A DNA stretch of 64,000 nucleotides, taken from Methylobacteriaceae bacterium (GTDB lineage: Bacteria > Pseudomonadota > Alphaproteobacteria > Rhizobiales > Beijerinckiaceae). A program made the position numbers and the translations under genes. The notes under the pieces are model-generated. The model saw only the letters and a list, made by a program, of their open reading frames with translations. It was not told where the DNA came from and did no database searches. The stretch covers positions 1 through 64,000 of the forward strand of contig JACKJC010000003.1 in the NCBI GenBank assembly GCA_020638195.1, read 5' to 3'. Below, in pieces: positions 26,000 through 35,894 of the stretch. Position 1 is the stretch's first letter, and each line of letters starts with the position of its first letter.

Positions 26000-27106
26000 A
26001 TGTCCAACGCACCCGCATCCCCCCAGGCCGGCGGCGGCCGAGCCTCGATGAAGAAGGAACTGCCGGAGCGCTTCAAGGCTTACCGGCACGTCTGGGTCTT
26101 CGTCGAACTCGAGCGCGGTCACGTGCACTCGGTGTCCTGGGAACTGATGGGCGAAGGCCGCAAGCTCGCCGACAAACTCGGCGTCGAACTCGCGGCGGTC
26201 GTAATGGGCGGCGAAGACGCCGGCGTGCGCGAGGCGGCTCGGGAATCTTTCGCCTACGGCGCCGATGTCGCCTATATCGTCGAAAATCCCGTACTCGCTG
26301 ACTATCGCAACGAAACCTATTCGAAGGCTCTGACGGATCTCGTCAATACGCACAAGCCCGAAATCCTGCTGCTCGGCGCAACCACGCTCGGCCGCGATCT
26401 CGCGGGCTCCGTCGCCACGACGCTGCTGACGGGCCTCACCGCCGATTGCACGGAACTCGACGTCGACGTCGACAAGTCGCTGGCCGCCACCCGTCCGACC
26501 TTCGGCGGATCGCTGCTCTGCACGATCTACACGCTGAATTTCCGCCCGCAAATGGCGACCGTGCGCCCGCGCGTCATGCAGATGCCGCCGCGCCTGGACG
26601 GTCGTGATGGCAGGATCGTTTCCTTCGGCGTCGATCTGCGGGAAGAAGACATCATCACCAAGCTCCTGCGCTTCGTGCCGGACCGCGACTCCAACAAGTC
26701 GAACCTCGCCTACGCCGACATTGTCGTGTCTGGCGGCATGGGCTTGCAGAGCGCGGAAAATTACCAGCTCGTGCGCCAGCTCGCCTCGACGCTCGGCGCC
26801 GAATACGGCTGCTCGCGCCCCCTCGTCCAGAAGGGCTGGGTTCCAGCCGAGCGCCAGATCGGCCAGACCGGCAAGACGATCCGCCCGAAGCTCTACATAG
26901 CCGCGGGCATTTCCGGCGCAATCCAGCATCGTGTCGGCGTCGACGGCGCCGACATGATCGTCGCGATCAACACCGACAGGAATGCGCCGATCTTCGACTT
27001 CGCGCATCTGGGCATCGTCACGGACGCGGTGCGCTTCCTGCCCGCATTGACCGAAGCCTTCCGCAAGCGGCTGTCGCCGCATTCCAAGGACCGGCTCGCC
27101 GGCTGA
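26000..27106 (+). CDS. fixB: Electron transfer flavoprotein alpha subunit FixB
   Basis: This 368-residue ETF-alpha protein has the FAD-binding C-terminal domain with GSRPLVQ-like CSRPLVQKGWVPAERQIGQ and KLYIAAGISGAIQH. Its N-domain contains HVHSVSWELMGEGRKLAD. It binds the bifurcating flavin system with FixA and FixC. It lies ten bases after fixA. Confidence 0.96.
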   Translation: MSNAPASPQAGGGRASMKKELPERFKAYRHVWVFVELERGHVHSVSWELMGEGRKLADKLGVELAAVVMGGEDAGVREAARESFAYGADVAYIVENPVLADYRNETYSKALTDLVNTHKPEILLLGATTLGRDLAGSVATTLLTGLTADCTELDVDVDKSLAATRPTFGGSLLCTIYTLNFRPQMATVRPRVMQMPPRLDGRDGRIVSFGVDLREEDIITKLLRFVPDRDSNKSNLAYADIVVSGGMGLQSAENYQLVRQLASTLGAEYGCSRPLVQKGWVPAERQIGQTGKTIRPKLYIAAGISGAIQHRVGVDGADMIVAINTDRNAPIFDFAHLGIVTDAVRFLPALTEAFRKRLSPHSKDRLAG

Positions 27107-27121
27107 CAGGAGAAGAGCGAC

Positions 27122-28426
27122 ATGATCGAGAGATTCGACGCCATCGTCATCGGCGCCGGCATGGCGGGCAATGCGGCGGCCTTCACGCTCGCCTCGCGCG
27201 GCCTCAGCGTCCTGCAACTGGAGCGCGGCGAATATCCCGGCGCCAAGAACGTGCAGGGCGCGATCCTCTACGCCAACATGCTCGAGAAGATCATTCCTGA
27301 TTTCCGCGAGGACGCGCCGCTCGAGCGCCATGTCGTGGAGCAGCGCTTCTGGTTCATGACCGAGCGCGCGCATACGGGCATGCAATATCGTTCCGAGGAA
27401 TTCAACGAAGAGAGGCCCAATCGCTACACGATCATACGCTCGCAGTTCGACCGCTGGTTCTCGAAGAAGGCCCAGGAAAAGGGTGCGATCCTCTTGACCG
27501 AGACGACGGCGCTCGAACTCGTGCAGGACGCGTACGGCAAGGTGATCGGCGTGCGCACGGACCGCGCGGGCGGTACGATCATGGCCGATGTCGTCGTGCT
27601 GGCCGAAGGCGTCAATGGCCTGCTCGGCACGCGCGCCGGCCTGCGCAAGACGCCCAAGGCGGATCAGGTCGCGCTCGCCGTGAAGGAAATGCATTTTCTG
27701 GCGCCCGAGATCATCGAGCAACGATTCAATATCCAGGGCGACGAAGGCGTGGTGATCGAAGCCGCCGGCGCGGTGTCGGAAGGCATGGCCGGCATGGGCT
27801 TCCTGTACACGAACAAGGAATCGGTTTCGATCGGCATCGGCTGCATCGTCTCCGATTTCGCCGAGACCGGAACATCGCCGTACCAGCTTCTCGAGAAATT
27901 CAAGAAGCATCCCTCGATCCGGCCGCTGCTCGAAGGCTCGGAGGTCAAGGAATATGCCGCCCACCTCATTCCGGAAGGTGGCTTCAAGGCGGTGCCGAAA
28001 TTGTTCGGCAACGGTTGGGTCGTCGTTGGCGACGCCGCGCAGCTGAACAATGCCGTGCATCGCGAAGGCTCGAATCTTGCGATGACCAGCGGACGGCTGG
28101 CGGCGGAAGCGATCTTCCAGATTAAGTCGCGGCGCGAACCGATGACAGCGGACAATCTCTCGCTCTACGAGAAGATGATCAACGACAGTTTCGTGATGAA
28201 GGATCTGAAGAAGTACAAGGATATGCCGGCGCTTCTGCACACCCAGTCGCAAAACCTCTTCCTCACCTATCCGCAGCTCGTCTCAACCGCGATGGAGAAT
28301 TTCCTGCGCGTCGACGGTACGCCGAAGGTCGACAAGGAAAAGGCGACTGTCAGCGCATTGAAGGCCAAGCGCGGCTGGACCGGATTGGTGGGCGACGCCG
28401 TGCGCGTCGCGCGCGCGTGGCGCTGA
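27122..28426 (+). CDS. fixC: FixC, FAD-dependent ETF:quinone oxidoreductase-like subunit
   Basis: The 434-residue flavoprotein starts with the FAD motif DAIVIGAGMAGNAAAFTLA and has WVVVGDAAQLNNAVHREGSN near 300 for the ribityl contact. In the FixABCX complex it receives electrons from the FixAB flavin and passes them to quinone. It follows fixB after 15 bases with an AGGAG site. Confidence 0.96.
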   Translation: MIERFDAIVIGAGMAGNAAAFTLASRGLSVLQLERGEYPGAKNVQGAILYANMLEKIIPDFREDAPLERHVVEQRFWFMTERAHTGMQYRSEEFNEERPNRYTIIRSQFDRWFSKKAQEKGAILLTETTALELVQDAYGKVIGVRTDRAGGTIMADVVVLAEGVNGLLGTRAGLRKTPKADQVALAVKEMHFLAPEIIEQRFNIQGDEGVVIEAAGAVSEGMAGMGFLYTNKESVSIGIGCIVSDFAETGTSPYQLLEKFKKHPSIRPLLEGSEVKEYAAHLIPEGGFKAVPKLFGNGWVVVGDAAQLNNAVHREGSNLAMTSGRLAAEAIFQIKSRREPMTADNLSLYEKMINDSFVMKDLKKYKDMPALLHTQSQNLFLTYPQLVSTAMENFLRVDGTPKVDKEKATVSALKAKRGWTGLVGDAVRVARAWR

Positions 28427-28459
28427 TTGCGCAAGGTTTCATAGCAAAGGAGCACGGGA

Positions 28460-28756
28460 ATGAGCGATGGACCCAAGGTGCGCGTCGAGGAGAAGCTGCA
28501 GTACAATCGCTATCTCGTCGATCCCGGCAAGCCGCACATCGCCGTCGCGCCCCATGAGACGCCTTCGCGCAACCTGCAGGCGATGACGACCATCTGCCCT
28601 GCCGGTTGCTATGCCAACACTGCGACGGGCCAGGTCGAAGTCGTCGCCGACGGCTGCATGGAATGCGGCACCTGCCGCATTCTGCTCGAGCCGAGCGGCG
28701 AGATTACCTGGAGCTATCCGCGTGGCGGCTATGGGGTCCTCTTCAAGTTCGGGTAG
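28460..28756 (+). CDS. fixX: Ferredoxin-like protein FixX
   Basis: A 98-residue FixX with Cys residues in TTICPAGCYAN and DGCMECGTCRILLEP for its Fe-S centre(s). It is the low-potential electron exit of the FixABCX complex. It is last in the operon, and a mobile-element graveyard begins soon after. Confidence 0.95.
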   Translation: MSDGPKVRVEEKLQYNRYLVDPGKPHIAVAPHETPSRNLQAMTTICPAGCYANTATGQVEVVADGCMECGTCRILLEPSGEITWSYPRGGYGVLFKFG

Positions 28757-29040
28757 AGTCTCGCCGTCATGCGGTTCTATCCACGAGGAATGTGCACGCA
28801 TTCATATGTCCTGCGCAGCAACCGAAACCAGACTTTCGTGGTGACCAGGATGGTGCATGGGCCTCTCCCTACGTGTTCCACGACCGCAAGTCTGCCATCC
28901 GCCCTGTCCGGCAGAGCATATCGTCCAGTTTATGGCGCGGCAGTGCGGATCGCCATTTTCCCCGGCCGTATTTTTTCTTGGACAAGGGACCCTGCTGCGG
29001 GTCTGATGTGCATCCAATCGAGATCTCATAGCGATGCGTC
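28757..29040. other. Gene-free stretch downstream of fixX
   Basis: No family-like coding sequence was recognised. It leads into an IS21 remnant and may include its left end. Confidence 0.4.
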
Positions 29041-29078
29041 CAGACTGGCTTCCGGGATTTTCGGAGGCCGCGATTGGA

Positions 29079-30602
29079 ATGCTGGTTGTGGAAACGATCG
29101 GCAAGATGCGCCGCGCGCATTTTTCTCAGGGCAGATCGATCAAGCAGATCTGTCGCGACCTGCACGTGTCGCGCGAGGTCGTGCGGAAGGTCGTCCGGTC
29201 GAACGCGACCGAGTTCTGATAGGAGCAGTCTCGCCAGCCGCTTCCCGGATTGGTCCGCGGCGGGAGCAGCTTGATGCGCGTTTGGACAAGAATGACAGAA
29301 AGTCGGCTCGGGAGCGGCTGACGCTGATACGGCTGTTCGAAGAACTTCGGGGCTTGGATACGAGGGGGGCTATGCAGCGGTCCAGCGCTCCGCAATCGCG
29401 TGGCGACAGGAACGTTCGAGCGCGACAGCGGCGGCGTTCGTACTGTTGTCCCTTGCGCCGGGCGAAGCCTACCAGTTCGACTGGAGCCACGAGATCGTCG
29501 TCAAGAACGGCGTGACGATCACGGTGAAGGTCGCCCACATGCGCCATTGCCACAGCCGGATGTTCATTGCGCGGGCCTATCCGCGCGGGACACAGGAGAT
29601 GGTGTTCGACGCGCACGAACGCGCCTTCGCCTTCTTCAAGGGCGCTTGCGCGCGCGGCATCTACGACAACTCGGCGATTGCATAGCAATCGCCTGAGAAG
29701 ACGGCGGTCGAAACGATCTTCATCGGCAAGGAACGGCAGTACAATCGCCGCTTCCTGCAGATGTGCTCGCATCATCTGGTCGACCCGGTCGCCTGTACGC
29801 CGGCGTCTGGCTGGGAGAAGGGCCAGGTCGAGAACCAAGTCGGCCTCGTGCGCGAGCGTTTTTTTTGCGCCACGGCTTAGGTTCAAGACCTACGACGAAC
29901 TGAACGCCTGGCTGATGGGCAAGTGCATCGCCTACGCCAAGGCGCACGCCCATCCCGAGCGGCCGGACGCTACGATCTGGGCGGCGTTCGAGGAGGAGCG
30001 GCCGAATCTCGTTCCCTACCGCGGTCGGTTCGACGGATTCCATGCCTTGCCGGCATCGGTGTCGAAGACCTGCCTCGTACGGTTCGACAACAACAAGTAC
30101 TCGGTCAGCGCCAGCGCCGTCGGCCGACCGGTCGAGATCCAGGCCTACGCCGACCGGATCGTTATCCGCCAGGATAGGCGTATCGTGGCCGAACACGCCC
30201 GCTGCTACGGACGCGGCGAGACTGTTTACGATCGATCCTTGGCATTACGTGCCGGTTCTCGCCCGCAAGCCGGGCGCCCTGCGCAACGGGGCTCCGTTCA
30301 AAGATTGGGTTCTGCCGGCCGCGCTGGAGCGGGTGCGGCGCAAGCTCGCCGGCTCCGACGACGGCGACCGCCAGATGGTCTCGATATTTTCGGCGGTCCT
30401 GACCGACGGCTTGCCCGCGGTCGAGGCCGCCTGCGCGGAGGCGCTCGCCGAGGCCGTCCACTCGGCCGACGTGATCCTCAACATCCTGGCGCGCCGTCGT
30501 GATCCGCAGCCGATCGGTCCGATCGCGACGCCGGCGTCGCTGATGTCGCGCCACGTGCCGATCGCCGATTGCGCCAGATACGACCAACTCAGGAGGGCTT
30601 GA
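29079..30602 (+). pseudogene. IS21 transposase istA, frameshifted
   Basis: Starting at ATG 29079 the sequence reads as IstA: MLVVETIGKMRRAHFSQGRS, IKQICRDLHVSREVVRKVVR, then TGA at 29217-29219. Similarity continues in shifting frames: ARERLTLIRLFEELRG, GEAYQFDWSHEIVV (catalytic core), QMVFDAHERAFAFFKGAC-like segments, and GWEKGQVENQVGLVRERFF. The final part ends RYDQLRRA at 30602. At least four frameshifts or stops separate these pieces, although nearly the whole length survives. It is not functional. Confidence 0.9.
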
Positions 30603-30760
30603 CCACGGAGCGCACCGAAGTCCTGGACATGATGGGATCGCTCAAGCTCTACGGCATGCGCACCGCCTACGACGAGACGCTCGCCGTGGCTGTCAAGCGC
30701 AAGCACGAGCCGCAGCGCTTCGTCGGCGACCAGAGCTGGAGCACAATCGCGCGGCGATGA
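30599..30760 (+). pseudogene. IS21 helper ATPase istB, N-terminal fragment
   Basis: A TTG start overlaps the istA stop. About 43 residues match IstB (ERTEVLDMMGSLKLYGMRTA, then DETLAVAVKRKHEPQRFVGD) before the sequence diverges. The Walker motifs are absent, so the protein would be inactive. Confidence 0.85.
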
Positions 30761-31587
30761 TCATGCGGCCATCAGTATCGCCTGCAGCTCGAGATAAGCC
30801 TCGTCGAGCGTGCGCGCGTCAAGGCTCGAATGTGGGCGCCCCCGATTGTAGAACGCCAGATACCTGGAAATCGACGCCTGCGCCTTGGACACGCTGTCGT
30901 AGGCGCGCAGATAGACTTCCTCGTATTTGATCGTTCGCCAAAGCCGCTCGACGAACACATTGTCGCGTCAGGCGCCCTTGCCGTCCATTCTGATGGTGAT
31001 CTTCGCGTCCATCAGCACGCTCGTGAAATCGACGCTCGTGAACTGACTGCCCTGATCCGTATTGAAAATGTCGGGCCTTCCTTGCCTGGCCAGCGCTTTC
31101 TCGAGCGCCTCGACGCAGAAGGCCGCTTCCATCGTGATCGAGACGCGATGGGCCAGCACGCGTCGGCTGAAGACATTGACGATCGCCGTCAGATAGACGA
31201 AGCCGCGCCGCATCGGGATGTAGCAGATGTCCGTCGCCCAGACCTGGTTCGTTCATTCGATCTTCACCCCGCGCAGCAGGTAGTGATAGATCTCGTGGCA
31301 GGCGCCGGCTTGCTCGTACTCGGGCGGCGGTAAATCGCCGCGATCCCCATGCGCTTCATCAGCGTCGCCACATGGCGGAGGCCGATGCATACGCCCTCGC
31401 GCCGCAGCAGCGAGCGCAGGATCTGCGCGCCCGCGAAGGGATAATCGAGGTGCGGTTCGTCGAGCCGGCGTACCAGCGCCAAGTCCTCGGTCGAGACCGG
31501 CCGAGGCTCGTAGTAGACCGTGCTGCGAGCAAGGTTCACGACCTTCGCCTGGCGCACGATGGAAAGATCGTGATCGCGGTCGATCAT
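30761..31587 (-). pseudogene. IS3-family transposase orfB, broken
   Basis: Pieces in order are DHDLSIVRQAKVVNLARSTV, PHLDYPFAGAQILRSLLRRE, a frameshift near 31310, a stop before TNQVWATDICYIPMRRG, FVYLTAIVNVFSRRVLAHRV with a catalytic-core Asp region, NTDQGSQFTS with the second Asp, a TGA at 30968-30970 in place of Trp, and finally FVERLWRTIKYEEVYLRAYD to the stop at 30761. At least three lesions make it inactive. Confidence 0.88.
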
Positions 31588-31900
31588 CGTTTCGCGCTCA
31601 GCAACCCCGCTTTTGTGAGCGCGCCGAACAAAAAATCGATCTCCAGCGCCAGTTCCCCGATCTTGGCGTGCAGCCCCTTCAAATCGACCGGCGCCTCGGC
31701 CGACACCTTGTCATGCCCGGAAACGCTGGCGACGCATTCTAGAAGATGGTTCTTCCAGGCCGTGATCTGGTTCGGATGAACATCGAACTGCTACGCCAGC
31801 TCGGCGAGCTTCTTGTCGACCTTGATCGCGGCCAAAGCCACCTTCGCCTTGAAAGCCGGCGACGCCTCTTCGTCATGTCAGCTCCTGATTCCCGGCGAAA
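30761..31900 (-). mobile_element. IS3-family insertion sequence remnant (minus strand)
   Basis: OrfA and orfB are both recognisable on the minus strand, but each is broken. OrfA (about 31877 to 31590) reads MTKRRR, then after a frameshift AFKAKVALAAIKVDKKLAEL, a stop, and QFDVHPNQITAWKNHLLE. OrfB (31587 to 30761) starts near the DRPRSRSFHRAPGEG overlap and runs to the C-terminal tail. It abuts the IS21 remnant directly. Confidence 0.88.
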
Positions 31901-32072
31901 ATTTTCGCCGCCGTCAGGCAGGAAACCCACTTATGCCGCGGTCCGAATTTGCGGAGCCAGCTCTAGGCATGGCGCGAGCTTACCGACCGACCGGAAACGA
32001 TCACATCAATCGGTATGCGCGAATGGGCGCACGTCGGTCAGACGTTATCACCATTGGTATTAGAGCCTCGTA

Positions 32073-32915
32073 TCAACGTGGCTTCAGCACGACGGCAATC
32101 TGAAATGGCTCCGTCATGTCGCGCTCGACGCCAGCTACATTCCAGCCGCACTCATTGCAGAGACGCTCAAAGTTCTGTCTCGAATATGTGGTGTCGCCAT
32201 ATTCTTCGCTTTTGAGCCCGCCGGTCTCGAGGGGAACGAAGGCGTAACCGGTCGACAGGTGGTCGGCGATCAATGCGTCGACCTTCTTCGGATTCCAGAC
32301 CGGTCGACGCAATTCCCAAAATTCGTGCGAACGCACAGTGACGACCAATACGCCGTCCGGCGAAATCCGCTGCCGGATCGCGCGAAGAATTGCATCGGCC
32401 ACTTCGCGCGGTACATGCGTGAAAACCGAGAACGAGAACACAAAGTCGAATAATACGCGTCCGAATGGCAATTCGCGCGGAACCGCATCGCATTTCGCAA
32501 TGTTCCCCTTCAAGCCACAGTCTTTGCAGTGTTGCAAGGATTCCTGCATCGGGTCGACGCCGAAAATCGTGGCCTGTGAGGTCTTGTGATACAGCAATCG
32601 CAGCAGGCGTCCCCAGCCGCATCCGTAATCAAGTATGTTGGCGCCCTCGAGCGAGCGCCCGCGGTAACGCCATGACGTCAATTCAAACAGCCTTATTAGG
32701 CTGCAGGATCGCACCATAAGCGGACGTCCGTGGTCGCCGACCCAACGCTTTTGCGCCTCTGCCGACGGCATCTTCGGCAGAAGCGCGCGAAGCGCGGGAT
32801 ACGACGGCGGGACCGAAAGAATCAGTTCGCAGAAATCTGCAAAGGGCAACGCGCGCAGAGCCTCGAAAGCTCCATCAGAATTTCCCGCTGCGGCAGCTCT
32901 TTCAGCGATCTGCAC
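32073..32915 (-). CDS. Class I SAM-dependent methyltransferase
   Basis: This 280-residue protein has a helical N-terminal part (about 1-85) and a Rossmann methyltransferase domain. Motif I is NILDYGCGWGRLLRLLY near 95, the acidic adenosine contact is in IFGVDPMQESLQHC, and motif IV-like FDFVFSFSVFTHVP follows. The substrate is not evident. Proteins of this layout are common in polysaccharide or natural-product loci. It is isolated between IS remnants and an AT-rich patch, which suggests acquired DNA. It appears intact. Confidence 0.85.
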   Translation of the reverse strand: MQIAERAAAAGNSDGAFEALRALPFADFCELILSVPPSYPALRALLPKMPSAEAQKRWVGDHGRPLMVRSCSLIRLFELTSWRYRGRSLEGANILDYGCGWGRLLRLLYHKTSQATIFGVDPMQESLQHCKDCGLKGNIAKCDAVPRELPFGRVLFDFVFSFSVFTHVPREVADAILRAIRQRISPDGVLVVTVRSHEFWELRRPVWNPKKVDALIADHLSTGYAFVPLETGGLKSEEYGDTTYSRQNFERLCNECGWNVAGVERDMTEPFQIAVVLKPR

Positions 32916-33349
32916 CTGCTCTTAGGCGAAACTGGAGAACATATCAAACGTATCCCTGCACATAGGTCCGATGTTTGTGACCTACGCACCTGCTACCAAA
33001 TAGTTAAAGATTGCAACAGTGGGGAAATCGTCGACTTAGCGGCGCGCCGAGGAGATAGCCCGCGCTGCCGACATTGTGCAGGGAAGGTTGAGTACTGAGT
33101 GCGGCGGCTCTCACTATTGTCCTTGGCCGCCCGCGAAATCACGCAAATACAGGTTCGATGAAGGGCGTGCGTCCTACTTTTCGACTGCACGGATATGTTC
33201 ATTCTTTCGGGAGCGCTGTTGAAATCACCGCCGAAGGGCGGGTCACGACAGAGAAATTGCTCGCGACGGAGTCTCAGTTGAAAACTTGCGCGTTGAAATG
33301 AAAAAAACTTTCATCACGCACAATTTATCCCAAGAAACAAATAATATTT
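32916..33349. other. Gene-free stretch with an AT-rich patch
   Basis: No coding sequence was recognised. From about 33297 into the next gene remnant (to about 33440) the composition turns strongly AT-rich, with runs such as AATAATATTTCTAATTTG, in sharp contrast to the surrounding GC-rich DNA. This suggests foreign origin. Confidence 0.5.
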
Positions 33350-34583
33350 CTAATTTGATATATTCAATATTGTATCAATATAGTATAAATCTCTACTCAT
33401 CGTTATCCTGCATTTCGAGATATGAAGATTCGCAACAAAAAGTACCGGATTGTCGCCGGTTGTGTCAAAATTTCGCGCCTTGGAGTTTGGGTCTATAAGG
33501 GATGGATACCAATATATGCCCTCCTTGTCGCATGTTGCCTTTCCGCCAAAGAAAGTCTGCCGCAATCATGACCGGATGGGTCCAGTGCAGCGGGTCTTGA
33601 GAGGTGCTGATGGCCAGGCGGTTCTGACGCGTCACCGGATCGATCACGGTAAGGAGGGCAATCAGCCGGCCGGAAGCCTCGTGCGTGAGCACAGACCAAA
33701 CCATACCGTTTAGACGAGGAATCTGTGCGCACGGAATGTAAGTAGCCGTGTCGTCGCGATATGGATCGAATCGTTGGGTGCGAAAGCCTTTACCGTCGTA
33801 CATCTGCCAGGAATCGGGATTCAACGGCTCGCTCGATCGAAATAGACAGGTGGCGGCTGGTTGGGCTCCGCCTCCGGACGTGCGAACGAAGACGTATTCG
33901 GCGCTGCCGCTGTGGAATATGTTCGACGGCGAAAAGAAACCGATATCCTTGCCAAAATCGCCTGCCTGTCGCACTGGGACTGCGGCCAAGGGGCGGGTTG
34001 CCGATCTTGTAAAATGCCGACCTCCGTCATGCGACTCGAGAAACACGAGTGTGCCGTAACGACATTCACGTGGTGTCTTGCCCAAACAGCGCCCAGCGTG
34101 ATTTTCGCCATGATATTCGTTGTGACCAATGCCCAAGACGTTGACCCCATCGGGGGTCCACGTCGCAAGTATCCACGTCCAGTCATTGTGGACGGCGGGA
34201 TCCGGGTTCGCGGCGCTATCAAGACTGACCGCGCAGTGTTTTGACATTTCTAGAAGCGAAGGACCCGTCATAATCCGGGTCCGGTACTCGCTCGCAATCC
34301 CGACGACTTGCCCCTGACGGTCGCGAAATGCGCGTAGACCAGCGTCAACTACATCAATGTTTTCGCACTTCCGCCAAACAAGCGCGGAGCGCGGCGCGCC
34401 GACGACTGTCAGACTTGCCGCAATCGGCGCCTTTGCCAGTGCGACTTCTTCTCGACTGCGGCTCTGTCCGAAAGCAATTGGCGCGAAGGTAAGCCACGCG
34501 CCCAGGCAGATGGACGAGTAACGAGCGATGCGACGCCGGATCTCAGCACCGGGACTAGTTCTGGCTTTCTGCCCCTTCGACAT
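33350..34583 (-). pseudogene. Secreted BNR/Asp-box-type protein, frameshifted near the C-terminus
   Basis: The first frame (34583 down to 33465) encodes a signal-peptide-like segment near residues 22-40 (SSICLGAWLTFAPIAFGQS). It is followed by a beta-propeller-like domain with an Asp-box (ESHDGGRHF near 190) and NDWTWILATWTPDGVNV. Near 33535-33550 coherent sequence moves to another frame, which gives EGIYWYPSLIDPNSKARNFD and VLFVANLHISKCRITMSRDL before a stop at 33350. That tail fits the expected end of such proteins, so a one-base indel has split the gene. Proteins with Asp-boxes include sialidase-like glycosidases, but the catalytic function here is not established. Confidence 0.65.
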
Positions 34584-34701
34584 AGAGGACCTCCCGGACT
34601 GGTTCGCTCAGCCGCCAGCTACTGTCAGGCCATCAAATTATCACGCCGTCAATTCCTCTTGGCAGCCGTTGAGCGTCAATGGTGAAACAAGCGCGCAAAT
34701 T

Positions 34702-35290
34702 AGTGGGTTGACGTCCCTCGCGAGGACGAACGGTCGATCTCCGCCGTGGCGCCGAACGCGCTCGACCGGCAGTTCAAAGCCGATCAGCCGAACCGCAAAT
34801 GGATCGCCGACTTCACCTATGTCTGGACCGCGGAGGGCTGGCTCTACGTCGCCGCCGTCATCGACCGGTTCTCGCGCCGCGTCGTCGGCTGGTCGATTAA
34901 GGCGGAGATGACGGCGCAACTCGTCACCGATGCTTTGCTGATGGCGATCTGGCGACGCGGCAAGCCGGACGCCTTGCTGCATCAATCCGACCGCGGCAGC
35001 AATATAGCAGCGATCAGTTCAAGCGGTTGATGGCCGACAATGGCGTCGTCTGCTCGATGAGCTGCTCGGGCAACGTGTGGGACAATGCGGCGATGGAGAG
35101 CTTCTTCTCGTCGCTGAAAACCGAGCGCATCGGCAAGAAGGTTTATCGGACGCGTGACGCGCCAGGGCAGACGTGTTCGATTACATCGAGCGCTTCTACA
35201 ACATCGTCCGTCGTCACTCGACGATCGGCTACGTCAGTCCGGTTGAGTTCGAAAGGAAGGTGGGATTAGCTCAACTGCCTGTCCACGAGA
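34702..35290 (+). mobile_element. IS3-family (IS51-like) remnant, orfB core and tail
   Basis: From about 34712 the plus strand reads as an OrfB transposase: SISAVAPNALDRQFKAD, KWIADFTYVWTAEGWLYVAA, VIDRFSRRVVGWSIKAEMTA and LLHQSDRGSN. A frameshift near 35010 follows, then SCSGNVWDNAAMESFFSSLK, another frameshift near 35160, and VFDYIERFYNIVRRHSTIGY to about 35270. The N-terminal half and orfA are missing. Inactive. Confidence 0.85.
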
Positions 35291-35450
35291 CCGGCAGCAG
35301 GCCAGAGCGGCAGATTTCGTGCTGCAGGCCAACGCGAAGAGCCGACCGGGCCTGTACTCTATTCTTCGTGAACGCTCTGTCGCGGCAGAAATCGAGCGAT
35401 CAACGGCAGGCGACGCGCAAGACATCCAGCGCGGGCAGGCGTCAGTCGCG

Positions 35451-35894
35451 TCACTGCGTCAATATCTGGCCGACAAGGCGATTGGTCGCCTCCGCAACTG
35501 CCGGCGTCATAGTCGCGCCCTGCTCGAACGACTGAGCTTCGATGGCGTAGACCAAGCAGCGCTTGGGTAGCACATCGAGCGCTCTGGCTAATCCTATCGC
35601 CTGCGCGAGACCGAACCCGTGCGAGGATATCGCGCCGTGCTTGTCAGGCGCCCCTTCAACTTGCAGGTCGATTCGATGGATCGTGCCGACCCGCGCGCCT
35701 GAGACACAGGCGTCGATAAGCGTGGCGTCCTCGCGCCCCTCCAGCAATGCGAGAATTTCGGTCGCTTCGCCCACTGCATGCACGACATCGTAGCGATGGG
35801 CGGCATGCGATCTCAGGATCCGCGCGATGACGGGGCCCACGGCGTCGTCGCCGCGATCAGGGTTGCCGAGGCCGATCACGATCGGTCGTTTCAT
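35451..35894 (-). CDS. Hydrogenase maturation endopeptidase (HyaD/HycI family)
   Basis: This 147-residue M52-type protease starts RPIVIGLGNPDRGDDAVGP, with the conserved Gly-Asn-x-x-x-x-Asp-Asp nickel-binding pattern, and has DACVSGARVGTIHRID and ISSHGFGLAQAIGLA. It trims the C-terminus of the [NiFe] large subunit after nickel insertion. Its start overlaps the large-subunit stop (ATGA), so it is the last gene of this operon and is dedicated to that enzyme. Confidence 0.93.
   Translation of the reverse strand: MKRPIVIGLGNPDRGDDAVGPVIARILRSHAAHRYDVVHAVGEATEILALLEGREDATLIDACVSGARVGTIHRIDLQVEGAPDKHGAISSHGFGLAQAIGLARALDVLPKRCLVYAIEAQSFEQGATMTPAVAEATNRLVGQILTQ

Larger units (their letters stand above)
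29041..30760 (+). mobile_element. IS21-family insertion sequence remnant, truncated on the right
   Basis: This contains a multiply broken istA and the first 40-odd codons of istB. The istB similarity stops abruptly near 30733, where an IS3-type remnant begins on the opposite strand. The most likely history is a later insertion or deletion at this junction. Confidence 0.9.

Noticed and set aside
25967..28252. 761-codon open frame antisense to fixB and fixC
   Set aside because: It is low-complexity Arg/Gly/His-rich text with no family features, mirroring two clear genes.
28769..29515. 248-codon plus-strand frame after fixX
   Set aside because: Its only meaningful part is an out-of-frame piece of IS21 istA (ARERLTLIRLFEELRG); the rest is noise.
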